A stretch of 55,852 nucleotides of DNA from an uncultured Clostridia bacterium (GTDB taxonomy: Bacteria > Bacillota > Clostridia > TANB77 > CAG-508). A program made the position numbers and the translations under genes. Of this stretch, positions 26,525 through 38,600 are shown piece by piece. Each line of letters begins with the position of its first letter. The first letter of the stretch is position 1. The notes beneath the pieces were generated by a model that was given only the letters and a program-made list of their open reading frames with translations, was not told the origin of the DNA and did not search any database. Location of the stretch: the NCBI GenBank assembly GCA_944391835.1, contig CALXVA010000003.1, forward strand, positions 1 to 55,852, given 5' to 3'.

Positions 26525-26939
26525 TCTTATTCTCACCACCTAGGGAATTAAGCACTTCAAAAGCTTTTCCTAATCCAAATAGTTGAACATATTGATCAAC
26601 TTTCTTTTTTCTACTTTCTTTTAAATATGGTTTCAAAGATATCAAAAGATTACTTCTGGGGTCATTTTTATTAGAATTCATAGATTCCATTACTTGTTTC
26701 ATCTTTAAAATTGTATTTATATCTATATCTGGAATTGTAGAATTAGAGTTATTAAAACCATTATTTGAACTATTAGAATCCTTATTACTATTTGCAGAAT
26801 TTCTAGAATTTTCACCAGAATTATTATTAGAGGAATTTTTAAAACTATTTAAAGCATTTTTTAAATCTTCAGGAAATTCATTATTTTGTAGCATTTTATT
26901 AAATTGTTCCATAATATTATTCATATCACTATTATTCAT
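26514..26939 (-). CDS. Asn/Ser-rich protein with conserved C-terminal helical region, unknown
   Basis: 141 residues. N-terminal 30 residues helical (NNIMEQFNKMLQNNEFPEDLKNALNSF), a poly-Asn/Ser disordered stretch (about 33-66), then DIDINTILKMKQVMESMNSNKNDPRSNLLISLKPYLKESRKKKVDQYVQLFGLGKAFEVL. The DPRSNLL-SLKPYL-RK-KVDQY segment looks like a constrained clostridial domain, and I have an impression of having seen it in other Clostridia, without a name. GGAGGGA ribosome binding site. It overlaps the next gene by the stop/start. Confidence 0.7.
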   Translation of the reverse strand: MNNSDMNNIMEQFNKMLQNNEFPEDLKNALNSFKNSSNNNSGENSRNSANSNKDSNSSNNGFNNSNSTIPDIDINTILKMKQVMESMNSNKNDPRSNLLISLKPYLKESRKKKVDQYVQLFGLGKAFEVLNSLGGENKNDV

Positions 26940-26970
26940 CTAAATCCCTCCAATACACAAACAATGTAAA

Positions 26971-27123
26971 TTACTTATTTTTCTTAATATCGTTTATAAT
27001 TGAATTTGCATCATTATTCTTTAGCATTTCACTAACTTTACTAATACCTTGTTCTAAATCTTTTTTGTCCATTTTTGCTAACATGGCCATTAACTCTGCC
27101 ATATTCATACTATTATTATTCAT
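26971..27123 (-). CDS. 50-residue protein, unknown, first gene of the operon
   Basis: A short gene easily missed: ATG at 27123, stop at 26971, with GAGGTGATT ribosome binding site 3 bases or so upstream. It encodes a helical peptide with MNMAELMAMLAKMDKKDLEQ followed by ISKVSEMLKNNDANSIINDIKKNK. The Leu/Met spacing suggests two amphipathic helices. It resembles the N-terminal helix of the next gene in composition. The strong ribosome binding site and the 31-base gap to the following gene support that it is real. Confidence 0.7.
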   Translation of the reverse strand: MNNNSMNMAELMAMLAKMDKKDLEQGISKVSEMLKNNDANSIINDIKKNK

Positions 27124-27188
27124 ATAATCACCTCTATATAATATATGTTTAAAAAACTATAATATAATATGTGGAAAAAATTTAAGTG

Positions 27189-27265
27189 TTACAAAGTAAC
27201 TTTGTAAAATTGTAATCAAAATGTAATATAATTTTAATAATACTCTTAAAAGGGAGCTTCCGTAA
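27189..27265 (+). promoter_or_regulatory. Operator-like cluster upstream of the giant surface operon
   Basis: In order: a perfect 19-base palindrome with arms TTACAAAGT and ACTTTGTAA (27189-27207), two TGTAAT repeats exactly 11 bp apart (27211-27216 and 27222-27227), and TTCCGTAA (27258-27265). The repeat pair and TTCCGTAA recur upstream of the sortase locus at 5.6 kb. The region lies in the 388-base gap 27124-27511, which contains no gene. Confidence 0.45.
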
Positions 27266-27354
27266 AGACTTTTTTTAAAACATCAATAGATTGAAGAAAA
27301 TATAGGTTGCAATATTGTTAAAAGATGCTAAAATAAGATATAAGTTATAATATA

Positions 27355-27362
27355 TTGTCGAA
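27355..27362 (+). promoter_or_regulatory. Spo0A box-like site
   Basis: TTGTCGAA, a full match to the core TGNCGAA, 87 bases upstream of the -35 box of the surface operon promoter. A single 7-8 base match is weak on its own; sporulation genes nearby make it plausible. Confidence 0.4.
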
Positions 27363-27449
27363 AAAAGGGGATAATTGAAAAATGTATGTAAAGTATAACC
27401 TTAATAAACATAAAAAGTTTATGAAATTTTAGGAAAAGACTGAAAAGTA

Positions 27450-27478
27450 TTGAAAAAACTATAAAAATGTCGTATAAT
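27450..27478 (+). promoter_or_regulatory. SigA promoter of the giant surface operon
   Basis: TTGAAA (27450-27455), a 17-base spacer and TATAAT (27473-27478), 33 bases before the start codon at 27512. It is the best promoter in the gap. Confidence 0.7.
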
Positions 27479-27511
27479 ATATTATATGTTAAGAAATAAA
27501 TGGAGGTTATT

Positions 27512-30500
27512 ATGAGTAAACTATTTGAAAAAACTATTGCACTAATCATGGTCATAATCTTAATGAGTGCTAACCTATTAATTATAGGTGAGTTTACTAT
27601 AGCGCGTGCATTAAGTGATGAAGAGTTAAATGAACAAACATCAGAAACAAATCAGAGAAATGTACAATTTAACTCGTATTTTTATGGAGAAACGCATAAT
27701 CAAACTTTTGATATCGGATCAGAAGATGCCAAGATGTATCTAAGAATTGTGGTAAACAATGCTGGATATATTGATAATGGAACAACAATTGAATTTCAAA
27801 ATGCGAACTTCAAGATAAAAGATGGAGTTTCAAATGAAAATATCAAAAGCATAGATACAGAGAGTAACAAAATCGTTTTAAACAAAATTGATAATGGTTC
27901 AGATATTACTTTAGAAATTCCTATTGAAATTTTAAAAGGAGATAACGTATCATTAGATTACTTCTCAAAAGAAGCAACTACTAAACTTTTAGGAACTTAT
28001 GTAGATGGAGAAGGAGAAAGAAGATCTCTTGAAAAAGAAGTAGTTAATAAGCTTTCTTGGAGAGGAACAGCTGAAGCAGAAGTAAGTATAGAAGCTACAA
28101 AATATATACCATACAATATAGAAGAAAGTGCAGTTACAAGTGAAGAAACAGAAGTAAGTACTAACCAAGCTACAGAACCTAATGCTAATGAAAGCACAAC
28201 TCCAGAAATAGGTGTGGATTTAGGAGCAGGAGAAAATGTAGAAGCAAATGCACAAGCTAGCGAGGAAGAAGCTGAGAGTGTGCATGAAAACTATGGAGTA
28301 ATGGTTCAAGTAAAAGTAAATTCAAATGTGAAAGATAGTAACTTACCTATAAAAAATACGATGTTAGAAATAACAGCACCAGAAATAAATAGTAATAAAC
28401 CAACTTCTGTAACTGTTATTGCAAATAAAACAGAAGCAACAAACGGTAAAACAGATGGATTAGAATTTACAAATAGTAATTATTCATATGATATAGAAAC
28501 AGGAAAAGTAACAATAAACACAGCTAACTTACAAGATAGCATTTCATGGAAAAAGAATGTTAAAGATGAATATATAGTTACATATATATTTGAGGGAAAA
28601 GAAATATATGATTATGTAATGCAAAACGGACTAGATTGTACTACAACAGCAGTTGCAAACTTAACATTATATAATAATGAAGAAAGCACAATAACAACAA
28701 ATGCAATTGCAGAAATAAAATATACAGAGCCAACAGGCGAAATGACAGACTTTGACATGAATGCAACTAAAGATTTAAGTAAAGGATATGTATATGCAAA
28801 CTACGAAGCAAGAAACAAACAAGAAACAGAATACTATACAGATTATATAGCAACAATTCATAGTGCTAAACTTACTACATCATTAGAATTTGCACAAGAA
28901 TATGATAAATTCTTAACAGAGGATGAAAGACAAGCGTATACAACAATAGATGACAAAAACTATGCATACAATAAGAGAATAGAAATAAGCCAAGCAATAT
29001 TTAATAAAATTTTAGGTGAAGATGGAGAAATAACAGTAAAATCATCAGATGGAACAGAACTTGGAAAAATAAATAAAGAATCTACATTAGAAGATGGAAT
29101 ATATAGCTTAGACATAAGCGAAAGCAACAACAATAGATTAGTTATAACAACAACAGCACCTATTACAGAGGGAAAATTTGAAATAAGAATAGTTAAAGCA
29201 TTAAAAGGAGAAATAGACTATTCTAGAACTCAAATGCAAAGCTTTAACAAAGTAAGAACTGAATTTGAAGGAAAAACAAATATAGATAGTACAGCAAAAA
29301 CTGTAGACATAGAATTAAAAGAACCAGAAACAAAAGTAGAATTACAAATAAGTAAGCCTAATTTAACAACAGTTTTAACAAATGAAAATGTAGAAATAAG
29401 AGTAATACTCAATACTTCTAGTATATATAACGGATTGTTTAAAAATCCAACATTAAAAATAACATTACCTTCATATATTAGAAGAATTAATTTAAAAGGT
29501 ACAAACATTTTACTAGGAAACGGACTTGAAATTAAAAATGCCGGATTAATAGAAGAAAATGGACACGCAGTTATTATGGTAGAGTTAGAAGGAAATCAAA
29601 CAGAATATGCTATAGATGCAGAATATAAAGGGGCAATAATAGTACTAAATACAGACTTAACTACAGACACACTAACACCAAGTGGAAGTGACAAAATTAC
29701 TTTAGAGTATACAAACGAAAATGAAGTAGCTACAAATACAGAAGGAAGCTTATCGGCAGACATTAATTATGTGGCACCAAGTGGTGTAGTTACAGCAAAT
29801 GGAGTAAGCAATTACAAGGATGGAGAAGAAGATGTTTTATCAATATCTGAAGAGCCAATAACATTACCAATAGACACATACTCAGACGAAAGAACAACTA
29901 CAATAGAAGGAACTGTAATAAACAACTACGAGAATGATATAAGTAATATTTCAATATTAGGAAGAATTCCAGCACAAGGAAACACACAAATAGATACAAA
30001 CAACGAAATGGGTTCAACATTCTCAATGCCACTTGCAACACAAGTAGAACTAAAAGGAGTAGACAGCAAAAATTACACAGTATATTATTCAGACAATGCA
30101 AATGCTAACAAAAATTTACAAGATGCAAGCAATGGTTGGTCAACAACTGCAAGAACAAGTTCAAAATCATACTTAATAGTATTTAACGATGATTACAAAA
30201 TGAAACCTGGCACAAAAATAGACATAAGCTATGATATGGTAATGCCAGAAAACTTAACACCAGACAATGATACATATACGATGTACAAAGTATACTATAC
30301 AAACGATTCTGAAATAGGACAAATGGTAGAAAGCAAAACATCTTCTGTAATTGGTTTTTCTACAGGAGAAGGACCAGAAGCAGAAATAACACTTTCTACA
30401 GCAACAGACACAGTAAGAGGTGGACAAATTGTAGAAATGACAGCTACAATTAAAAATACTGGAGATACAGATATAGAAAATGCAAAACTAAAAGCAATAG

Positions 30501-32656
30501 CTCCAACAGGAACAGTACATACAGAATTGCCAATAGGTGAGAGAGCTTATGTTGATAGTGAAAATAGTGAAAAAATAATAGATGTAGGTAATATTCCAGC
30601 AGGAGAAACTGCAACAGTAAGATATGATTTAAGAGTAAGAAGTATCGTACTTATGCCAGGAATAGATAACGAAGGCTATAGAGCAATGGAAGCTACAGCT
30701 TCATTAACATCTGACAATATAACAGGAGAAATACCATCAACACCATATACATTACAAGTAACAGAAGGTGATTTGGAAATACTAAATATACCAAATGCAG
30801 ATGCAGATGAAGTATTACGTAAAGGTAGAGTAGTAGAATATGCAATTTCTATAGAAAATATTTCTAGAAATAAAAACCTAACAAATGTAACATTAAACTT
30901 AAGTTTCCCAGAAGGCATTACAATTAAAGAAGCCACTTTTGTAAATGCAGAAGGAGAAAGTGTTACAGATGGAGTTAATATAAACGGCCAAAACATCTCT
31001 ATGAACGTAGGTGAACTAGGAAGTTTTGGAAATAGCACAAGAACAAGTACACAAGCCTCAATTAAATTTGAAGTAGAAGACTTTAAGGGAGACTTAACAT
31101 CAATAATAACTGCAACTGCAGACGGAATGGACACACATTATTCAAATGTTAGAAGATTTAGCACAGATAAAATAGACTTAAGCATAGAACAAGAAGAACT
31201 TTCAAAAGTATATGTAAAAGAAGGTTCAGAATATAGTTACAATATAAAAGTAACAAATAATAGTGAAACTTCATCAATGTCTAACGAAGTAAAAATGGTA
31301 CTTCCAGAAGGGCTAACTTTTGTGGAAGCTACATACAAAAATGGAGAAGATACAGGAACAGTTAAAAGCTCTTCAAAAGGTGTGGTTACAGTAGATATAA
31401 TAGAAATTGAAGCTGGAGCAACAGTAGAGGTAGAAATAAAAGTAAGAGCAGATATTTTACCAGACAAAAACAATAAAGAAGTAAAAACAACAGCAACAGT
31501 AGAAGCTTTTGGCTTTCCAGCTATAACTTCAAACGAAGTAACAGCAATAATAGAATATGACCCTAATGCAAATCATAGCCAAGGTGGAGGCAGTAGCAGT
31601 GGAGGCAATGATAATGATAGACCAAATACTTATAGAATAACAGGAACTGCTTGGATAGACACAAACGAAGATGGAGAAAGAAATTCTTCAGAGCCAAAAG
31701 TAGGAGGAATGCAAGTTATATTATTAAATAGTGATGCAAGCGAAATTATAAGAGATGAAGAAACTAATGAAGAAAAAAGAACCACAACTTCAGATAATGG
31801 AACATACACATTTAATAATTTACCAAATGGGGAATATGTAGTAGTATTTGCTTATGATTCATCAAACTATAGCTTAACAGAGTACCGAAAAGAAGATGTT
31901 AACGAAAGATTTAACTCTGATGCAATAGATGTTAATATAACAATAGATGGAGAAAGAAGACTAGCTGGTATGACAGACGTACTTGTAGTAGATGGAGAAA
32001 ATGTAAGAGATATAGATATTGGTATATGTGCAGCAACAAAATTTGACTTAAGGCTTGATAAATATGTAGACAAAATAACTCTTACAACACCTACAATAGG
32101 TACAAGAGTAGACGAATACGAAAGAAACGCAGTTTTAGGAAAAGTAGAGGTTTTAGAGAGAAACGTAGGACAAAGTAGTGCAGTAATAGAATACAAAATA
32201 GTAGTTACAAATGAAGGATCAGTACCTGGCTATGCAAATAGAATAGTAGATTACTTACCAGAAAATGTAAACTTTAGTACAGAATTAAACCCAGACTGGT
32301 ACTTGTCTGAAAATGGAAATATTTACAATTCTACACTAGCAGAGGAAATAATAAATCCAGGAGAAACAAAAGAACTAACATTAATAGTTAGTGTAAATAT
32401 AGAAGAGGATACTTTAGGAATATTAGACAACAGAGCAGAAATATACGAAAGCTATAACGAAATGGGATTACAAGATATAGACTCAACTCCAAATAATAAT
32501 GATAGCGAAGAAGACGATATGGGTAAGGCAGAAGTTATATTAGGACTAGTAACAGGTGCAGCTTTAATGTATACAGCAATTATACTTGTAGTAGCAACAA
32601 TATTAGGATTTGGCATATATGGAATTAAAAAATATATTTTAAATAAGAAAAAATAA
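27512..32656 (+). CDS. Giant membrane-anchored surface protein with DUF11 and SdrD_B-like domains
   Basis: 1714 residues from the ATG at 27512; an ATG at 27500 lies in the GGAGG and is rejected. Signal helix at about 7-28. A long beta-rich region (40-950) includes a Glu/Ala/Asn-rich linker near 215-260. DUF11-type repeats start near 964 (GGQIVEMTATIKNTGDTDIENAKL), 1107, 1235 and 1563 (EYKIVVTNEGSVPGYANRIVDYLP). An SdrD_B-like domain begins at about 1375 (ITGTAWIDTNEDGERNSSEPKVGGM) after a GGGSSSGG linker. A final helix (about 1678-1702) with tail KKYILNKKK anchors it in the membrane; no LPxTG motif precedes it. Probably an extended surface fibre; ligand unknown. Co-transcribed with the next gene. 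Confidence 0.8.
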   Translation: MSKLFEKTIALIMVIILMSANLLIIGEFTIARALSDEELNEQTSETNQRNVQFNSYFYGETHNQTFDIGSEDAKMYLRIVVNNAGYIDNGTTIEFQNANFKIKDGVSNENIKSIDTESNKIVLNKIDNGSDITLEIPIEILKGDNVSLDYFSKEATTKLLGTYVDGEGERRSLEKEVVNKLSWRGTAEAEVSIEATKYIPYNIEESAVTSEETEVSTNQATEPNANESTTPEIGVDLGAGENVEANAQASEEEAESVHENYGVMVQVKVNSNVKDSNLPIKNTMLEITAPEINSNKPTSVTVIANKTEATNGKTDGLEFTNSNYSYDIETGKVTINTANLQDSISWKKNVKDEYIVTYIFEGKEIYDYVMQNGLDCTTTAVANLTLYNNEESTITTNAIAEIKYTEPTGEMTDFDMNATKDLSKGYVYANYEARNKQETEYYTDYIATIHSAKLTTSLEFAQEYDKFLTEDERQAYTTIDDKNYAYNKRIEISQAIFNKILGEDGEITVKSSDGTELGKINKESTLEDGIYSLDISESNNNRLVITTTAPITEGKFEIRIVKALKGEIDYSRTQMQSFNKVRTEFEGKTNIDSTAKTVDIELKEPETKVELQISKPNLTTVLTNENVEIRVILNTSSIYNGLFKNPTLKITLPSYIRRINLKGTNILLGNGLEIKNAGLIEENGHAVIMVELEGNQTEYAIDAEYKGAIIVLNTDLTTDTLTPSGSDKITLEYTNENEVATNTEGSLSADINYVAPSGVVTANGVSNYKDGEEDVLSISEEPITLPIDTYSDERTTTIEGTVINNYENDISNISILGRIPAQGNTQIDTNNEMGSTFSMPLATQVELKGVDSKNYTVYYSDNANANKNLQDASNGWSTTARTSSKSYLIVFNDDYKMKPGTKIDISYDMVMPENLTPDNDTYTMYKVYYTNDSEIGQMVESKTSSVIGFSTGEGPEAEITLSTATDTVRGGQIVEMTATIKNTGDTDIENAKLKAIAPTGTVHTELPIGERAYVDSENSEKIIDVGNIPAGETATVRYDLRVRSIVLMPGIDNEGYRAMEATASLTSDNITGEIPSTPYTLQVTEGDLEILNIPNADADEVLRKGRVVEYAISIENISRNKNLTNVTLNLSFPEGITIKEATFVNAEGESVTDGVNINGQNISMNVGELGSFGNSTRTSTQASIKFEVEDFKGDLTSIITATADGMDTHYSNVRRFSTDKIDLSIEQEELSKVYVKEGSEYSYNIKVTNNSETSSMSNEVKMVLPEGLTFVEATYKNGEDTGTVKSSSKGVVTVDIIEIEAGATVEVEIKVRADILPDKNNKEVKTTATVEAFGFPAITSNEVTAIIEYDPNANHSQGGGSSSGGNDNDRPNTYRITGTAWIDTNEDGERNSSEPKVGGMQVILLNSDASEIIRDEETNEEKRTTTSDNGTYTFNNLPNGEYVVVFAYDSSNYSLTEYRKEDVNERFNSDAIDVNITIDGERRLAGMTDVLVVDGENVRDIDIGICAATKFDLRLDKYVDKITLTTPTIGTRVDEYERNAVLGKVEVLERNVGQSSAVIEYKIVVTNEGSVPGYANRIVDYLPENVNFSTELNPDWYLSENGNIYNSTLAEEIINPGETKELTLIVSVNIEEDTLGILDNRAEIYESYNEMGLQDIDSTPNNNDSEEDDMGKAEVILGLVTGAALMYTAIILVVATILGFGIYGIKKYILNKKK

Positions 32657-32676
32657 GGAAAGGAGGAAAATTTAAG

Positions 32677-35600
32677 ATGAAGTCAATTAAAAGTAGGAAG
32701 ACAAAGAGAATTGCTATTATAGTAATTATGTCGATGGTAATATTAGCTTTATCATTTTTCTGTAAATCGACAATAGCAGGCAATAACTATAAAAAGATTA
32801 ATGAAGCTATTGTAAGAGTACCAGAAGAAGTGCAAAAGGCAGATACTTCTGTAGAAGTAAAACAAACTAGTGGCTCCTCTGCAAATAAATCTGCAGAGGA
32901 AACTGAAGAGACAGAAAGCGTATTAAGTTCAACTAATAAAAAAGTCCAAACTTTAGATGATGGAACTGTAATTGTTACAGAAACAACTGTAGAAGAAAAA
33001 GAAGATGGAACTTATGTAACAGAAGTAAAAAAGGAAACTACTAAAAAGGGTGAAACCTCTTTTGATATAACCTATACAGATAAAGATGGACATACAACAG
33101 TAGTAGAAATAGACCCAGATGAAATTAAAGAAATTATAGATGCTGGATTTGGAAATTCTGGAGAAGACCTAACAGACCTTTTAAAAGATAAGTTGACAGG
33201 TGTTGTGGAAGATAAGGTTAACGAATTTTTGCAAGAACAATTAAACAACTTAACAGATGATTTACCAGATAACAAAATTACAGAATTCTTAACAGATGCT
33301 TTAGAAAAAGAATTACCAAATATTGTTTCAGATGTACTATCTGGTGAATTACCAGAAATACTTACAGGAGACATAGAAGAACAATTAAAAGATGTTTTAA
33401 CAGATTTAACTACTGACAAGCTAGAAGATGTGTTTAAAGAAATGTCTACAAATGTTGTAAAAGATATTTTAACAAATATAACATCAGACATCATAAGCGA
33501 TATTCTACCAGACACAATATCTGATACAGTAGTAGATATGGTAGTAGATAAAATAGGCAGTGTAACAGTAGACGATATAAAGAATATGGTAGATAATGTA
33601 ACAAACTTAACACCAGAAACAATTAAAGATGCTTTAACAAATACAGCAGAAGATTTATTAACAGAAGGAATAAATGGCATAACAAATAGCTTAAAAGACA
33701 AAGTAAATGGTGTTCTAGAAGATATTTTACCAGATGACTCTATAGATATAACTTTAGACTTAGGTTTTGGAGAAATTAATATAAGTGCAGGAACTTCTAG
33801 TGGAGGCTCAGGCAGTGGCTCTGGAGGTTCTGGAACAGGAGGATCAGGTAGTGGTTCTGGTAGCTCTGGAAGCACTGGAGGAGCAGGAAACAGTACTGTA
33901 GTAGATACGGAAACAGGCGAAATTCTAAAAATAGAAAGGAACGAAGATGGTACTTTTAAGGTTGCTTTATTAACCGAAGAAAATAAAGATTATACAGATA
34001 CTCACCCAGGAGATACTTTTACACAAAGTGATGGAACTACAGTAGAAGGATATGAAATAAAACAATATACAACTATGGTAGATATTGATACAGGTATGGC
34101 AAAATCTACAGCAGTAATGCTTGCTTACTGTTCAGAACATGGTGCAAAATTTGAAAAATTAGCAGGAAAATTATCATACAAAGATGTTACAGAGTATGGA
34201 TATTATTGGGTAAAACCAAATGGAGGAGCAAACTTTAAAGAATGGATACATCAGGGAGATGCGAGCCAAGGAATAGGCATAGGAACTAAAAATCCAGATA
34301 TTGTAATTGGTGGAATAAGTGGACTCACGGACTTCCTTGAGGATCCAGAAGGACTTTTTGAAGATTTCTATGACATTATCATCGATTCAATAGGTTCAGT
34401 TGCTAGTGGAGGTGCATTAGGAGAATTTCCACCTCACATTGAAAATTGGCAAGAACATAACGGAGAAAGAACCTACCCATTTTTACACTGCCAAGGTGAA
34501 GGTTACCATTATGATTTAACAGATAAAGCAGGTTCACAATACCATCCAGACTTAGCATATATAATTACCTATCCAACTTTTGCAGAATGGGACTCTAAAA
34601 AACAAAATGCAGTTTGGTGTACAGACTATGGTAAACAAAAAGGTAAATCTACAGATATAACACAAGAAGGTAAAGATTTATATCAAGAAGCATTAAAATA
34701 CGAAGACTTTCACGATAAAATGGAAGAAGCAAAGGAAGCAGATCAAGAAGAGTTAAGTGTTATGCCAGAAAACTTAACAGATTATGATAAACTAAGAGTA
34801 TATGCAGATTATGATTCACAAAAATTAACTGTAGGACCATACTCTATAGATTATATTTGTGGTGTATATGATGAAGTAACAGTTGGTGGTATTTCCGATA
34901 TGTACTTTATAGGATTAAACTCTGATGATGAAATAGTAAAAGAAAAAATAGAAATAGAAAAATATATATACAATGACGAAGAACTAGATTTAGACTTCTT
35001 CGAACCAAATGAAGACGATTCTTCTTTTGTAAGCTATGATGAGCAGGTATACCCAAAAGGAGTATCTGCAGGAGAAGAAGAGTTTTACTTAAGAATTGAA
35101 AACCCAAATGAAGGTGTAACTACAGATGCAGAAAGAGTAAGTAAGCTTGTACTACACATAGATTTTAAATGGATGACAGCAGGAGCAGAAATTTGTGAAA
35201 CTTTAGGCTATGTATATGAAGTAGAATGGAAATCTATACCTATAATAGAAAACAGTGTATTAATTCCTTTGAAAGAAATAGCTAATGCATTGGGTATACC
35301 ATTACCATTTGACATATATCAACATACAGGATATAACGAAGATTATTCTCGATTAAAACCAATAGAAGTACAAGATCACTTTATAGTACTATTTATGGAA
35401 AGACAACTACACGCAACATCACTTGAAATTGGATTAGAAATGGATGGAGGTACACCACCAACTGATGTGCCACCAACTGATGTGCCACCAGGAATTAACA
35501 TCACAATGAAACTTGGAGGTTATGTATGGGAAGAAACTCTATCAGGTAAGGAAAACTTAGCAGATGGTGTAAGTACAACAGAGGGTGATAGAAGATACAA

Positions 35601-38600
35601 AAACATAAAAGTATCATTATATGACGAAGACGGAAATTTAGTAGAACTATCAGCAACAGAAGAGATGGAGGGTGGAACAGAAGAATCAGTTTACCACAAA
35701 ATAAACCCAACCTATACCGATGAAGAAGGTAGATACCTATTCTTAGGATTAGACCCATTAAAGAAATACTATGTAGTATTTGAATATAATGGACAACGTT
35801 ACTTACCAACAGATTACAATATGAACATAGATGCATACAATACAGAAGAATGGGAGGTAACATCAAAGGCAACAGAGGCAGAGTCGGCTGGAACAGAGGG
35901 TATAGAAATTGGAAGAGACGAATATGACCAAAGATTCCAAGAAATATCAGCATATCCACACAACTATCCATCAAGTAATTCAATGGGTGCTGGCTCAGAA
36001 AATGCAGCATATAACCAATTAGACTTAATGGGTTATGAATTAACAGAAAATGGAACTTATTCTAAGTCAAAAACTCAATGGATTGACGGATACGAATTTG
36101 ACGAAAACGGACTTGAAACAGATGAATGGACAGAAGGTGAAGTATCTAAGAAAATAAGGGAATTTATAGAAAGCAATGAAGCTTATCCATCAGATGACGA
36201 TATGAAGAGTATTTACTCATCAATAGGTGGAGAAGATGCATTAAAAATAGGACAATTCTTAGAAGATAGTGCAATACAAGCATATACGGCATCACAGGGA
36301 GCAGGAGAACCTGACCTATATCCAGTATATGAGCAATTTGTAATAAATGAAAGTGAAGAAGATAGAAAGGCAGAAGATCCATGGGCAGTAGAATATGACA
36401 CAAGCTCAATTACAATAGCAGGAACAGAATTTAAACCTATTTATCCAGGACAGCTATACATAAACTTAGGTTTATGGAGAAGACAAGAACTTGACCTAGC
36501 CCTTAGAAAAGATATATATAAAGGAGCATTAAAAATAAATGACAAAACAGTAATATATACTTACGAGAAAAGAGCAGAAGAGGAAGAAGGAGCAAATAGT
36601 GCAGACGGACAAGATAATGACACATATTGGGATATAAATGTCAGAATGTCAGATTATGAAGCATATTATAACTCGGGTTACAACAGAGAAATATATGAAA
36701 CAGATTATAGTTATGACTCGGCGCAAATGGGACACCCTGGTACAGACTTAGAGGTATATATAACATACAAAATAACACTTAGAAACCAATCAATGAGTAT
36801 AATGGCACAAATACAAGAAGTAGTAGACTACTATGATGTAGACTACACATATAAACCAAATCTATCATGGGTAATTTATCAAACATCAGGTAGCTCACGT
36901 ACGGGAATAGATAAAGATAAATATTACGAAATGATGGATCAAGACCAAGAAATCATAGATGCAGAAAGCACATCAGCAACACAATTTATAGACAATGCAC
37001 AAGATGCAAATGCAACCGAAGGCTCAAGCAGATATGGTGATGAAAAGAGCATAAGTGGATATCAAAACTTATATGTAAATGGACTAGAAGGCAAGAAATT
37101 AGCAACAGGTGAAACAGCATACATTTACTTAACATTTGAAGTAAATAAAGAAGGAAATAGAATAATACTAGATGACGAAAGCAGTCCAAAAGAGAATATT
37201 GCAGAAATTAACGGATTTATTTCATACTATGCAGATGGTACATCGCTTCCAAATGGTATAAGCAAAGGATCTGGAGATATTGCCGGATTATTAGATAGAG
37301 ATTCTAACCCAGGTAACCTAGAAAATGAAGATGTAGTACCAGGAACAAAATATGAGAAGAACTTCGAAGACGATACAGATAGAGCTCCATCAATAAGAGT
37401 TTCAATCGACCCAGAGGCTATAAGAAAAGTAAACGGTACTGTATGGGAAGATGAAAGAACTGAAAACTCAGGAGAAGCAGTTATAGGTGATGGTATTAGA
37501 CAGGAAGATGAAATAGGAATAAGAGGAGTAACTGTACAGCTAGTTGAAAAATGTGTAGATGGTTCAGAATACATTTGGCAAGAAACAACAACAGGTGATG
37601 ACGGTACCTACAACTTTGAAGAATATATACCAGGAGATTATGTAATAAGATTCTACTATGGTGATACAGAAGCAACAGTAGTACCATCTGACGGACAATT
37701 AACTTCTTACAATGGTCAAGACTTTAAGTCTACAACATATCAAGATGGTATAGACCAAAACGGACAAACAGACTTAGACGGAAGATATCAAGGTTATATT
37801 AACACAGCAACACAAAATGTTAGTGGAACATATAATCCAAACGTAGGAGCACCAACTGAAGACACTTATGGATATGATATATATAAAGCAGATAGTGACT
37901 CAACAAACTATTCAGATGCAAAAGATATTTGGACTTCATCTAACAGAGAAGGTATAAATATAATAGGACCTGTAAGCTCAGCAAGAGAAGTTGCAGGAAG
38001 AGACAGAGTAATAGAATACAGTAAAGAAAATGTAACTAACCACATTGCAGAGGTTCTAGCTTCACCTTATAGTGGAGATTCAAGTCTATACGGAGAGTTA
38101 ATGGACAATACTTATATGACAGCAGAGACTGGTATTATAGTAGTAGAGTTCGAGTATGATAGACAACAATCAGAGGGAGACAAAGAAGAAGAAAATAACT
38201 CATCTAACTCAAGTAAAGATTATGTAGATCCAGGAAATAGACACAACAGTACCTATGAATTGAAAAACGTAGACTTTGGTATAGAGGAAAGACCAAAATC
38301 ACAACTTGAAATAGATAAATCTGTATCAAATGTTAAAGTAACACTTGCAAACAACAGTATACTATTTGATATAAACGAAGCAGCAAATAATGCTTTATGG
38401 CAAGATCATAAAGAGTATAATGTAGATGAAGAAATGCAGGACGGTATGTATGAAGAATACTACGGAGATGATGGAAAAGACAGATATTCATTCAGAGATG
38501 AAATCCAAGGCATAGTACAAGGTACAGACAAAGGTTTAATACAGCTTACAATGGATGAAGAGTTAATGCATGGTGCTACAATTCAAGTAACATACACAAT

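Noticed and set aside
27500..27512. Upstream ATG as start of the giant surface protein (same case at 39760, 46086, 42644 and 19490)
   Set aside because: These codons overlap or sit in the AGGAGG sites of the later ATG.
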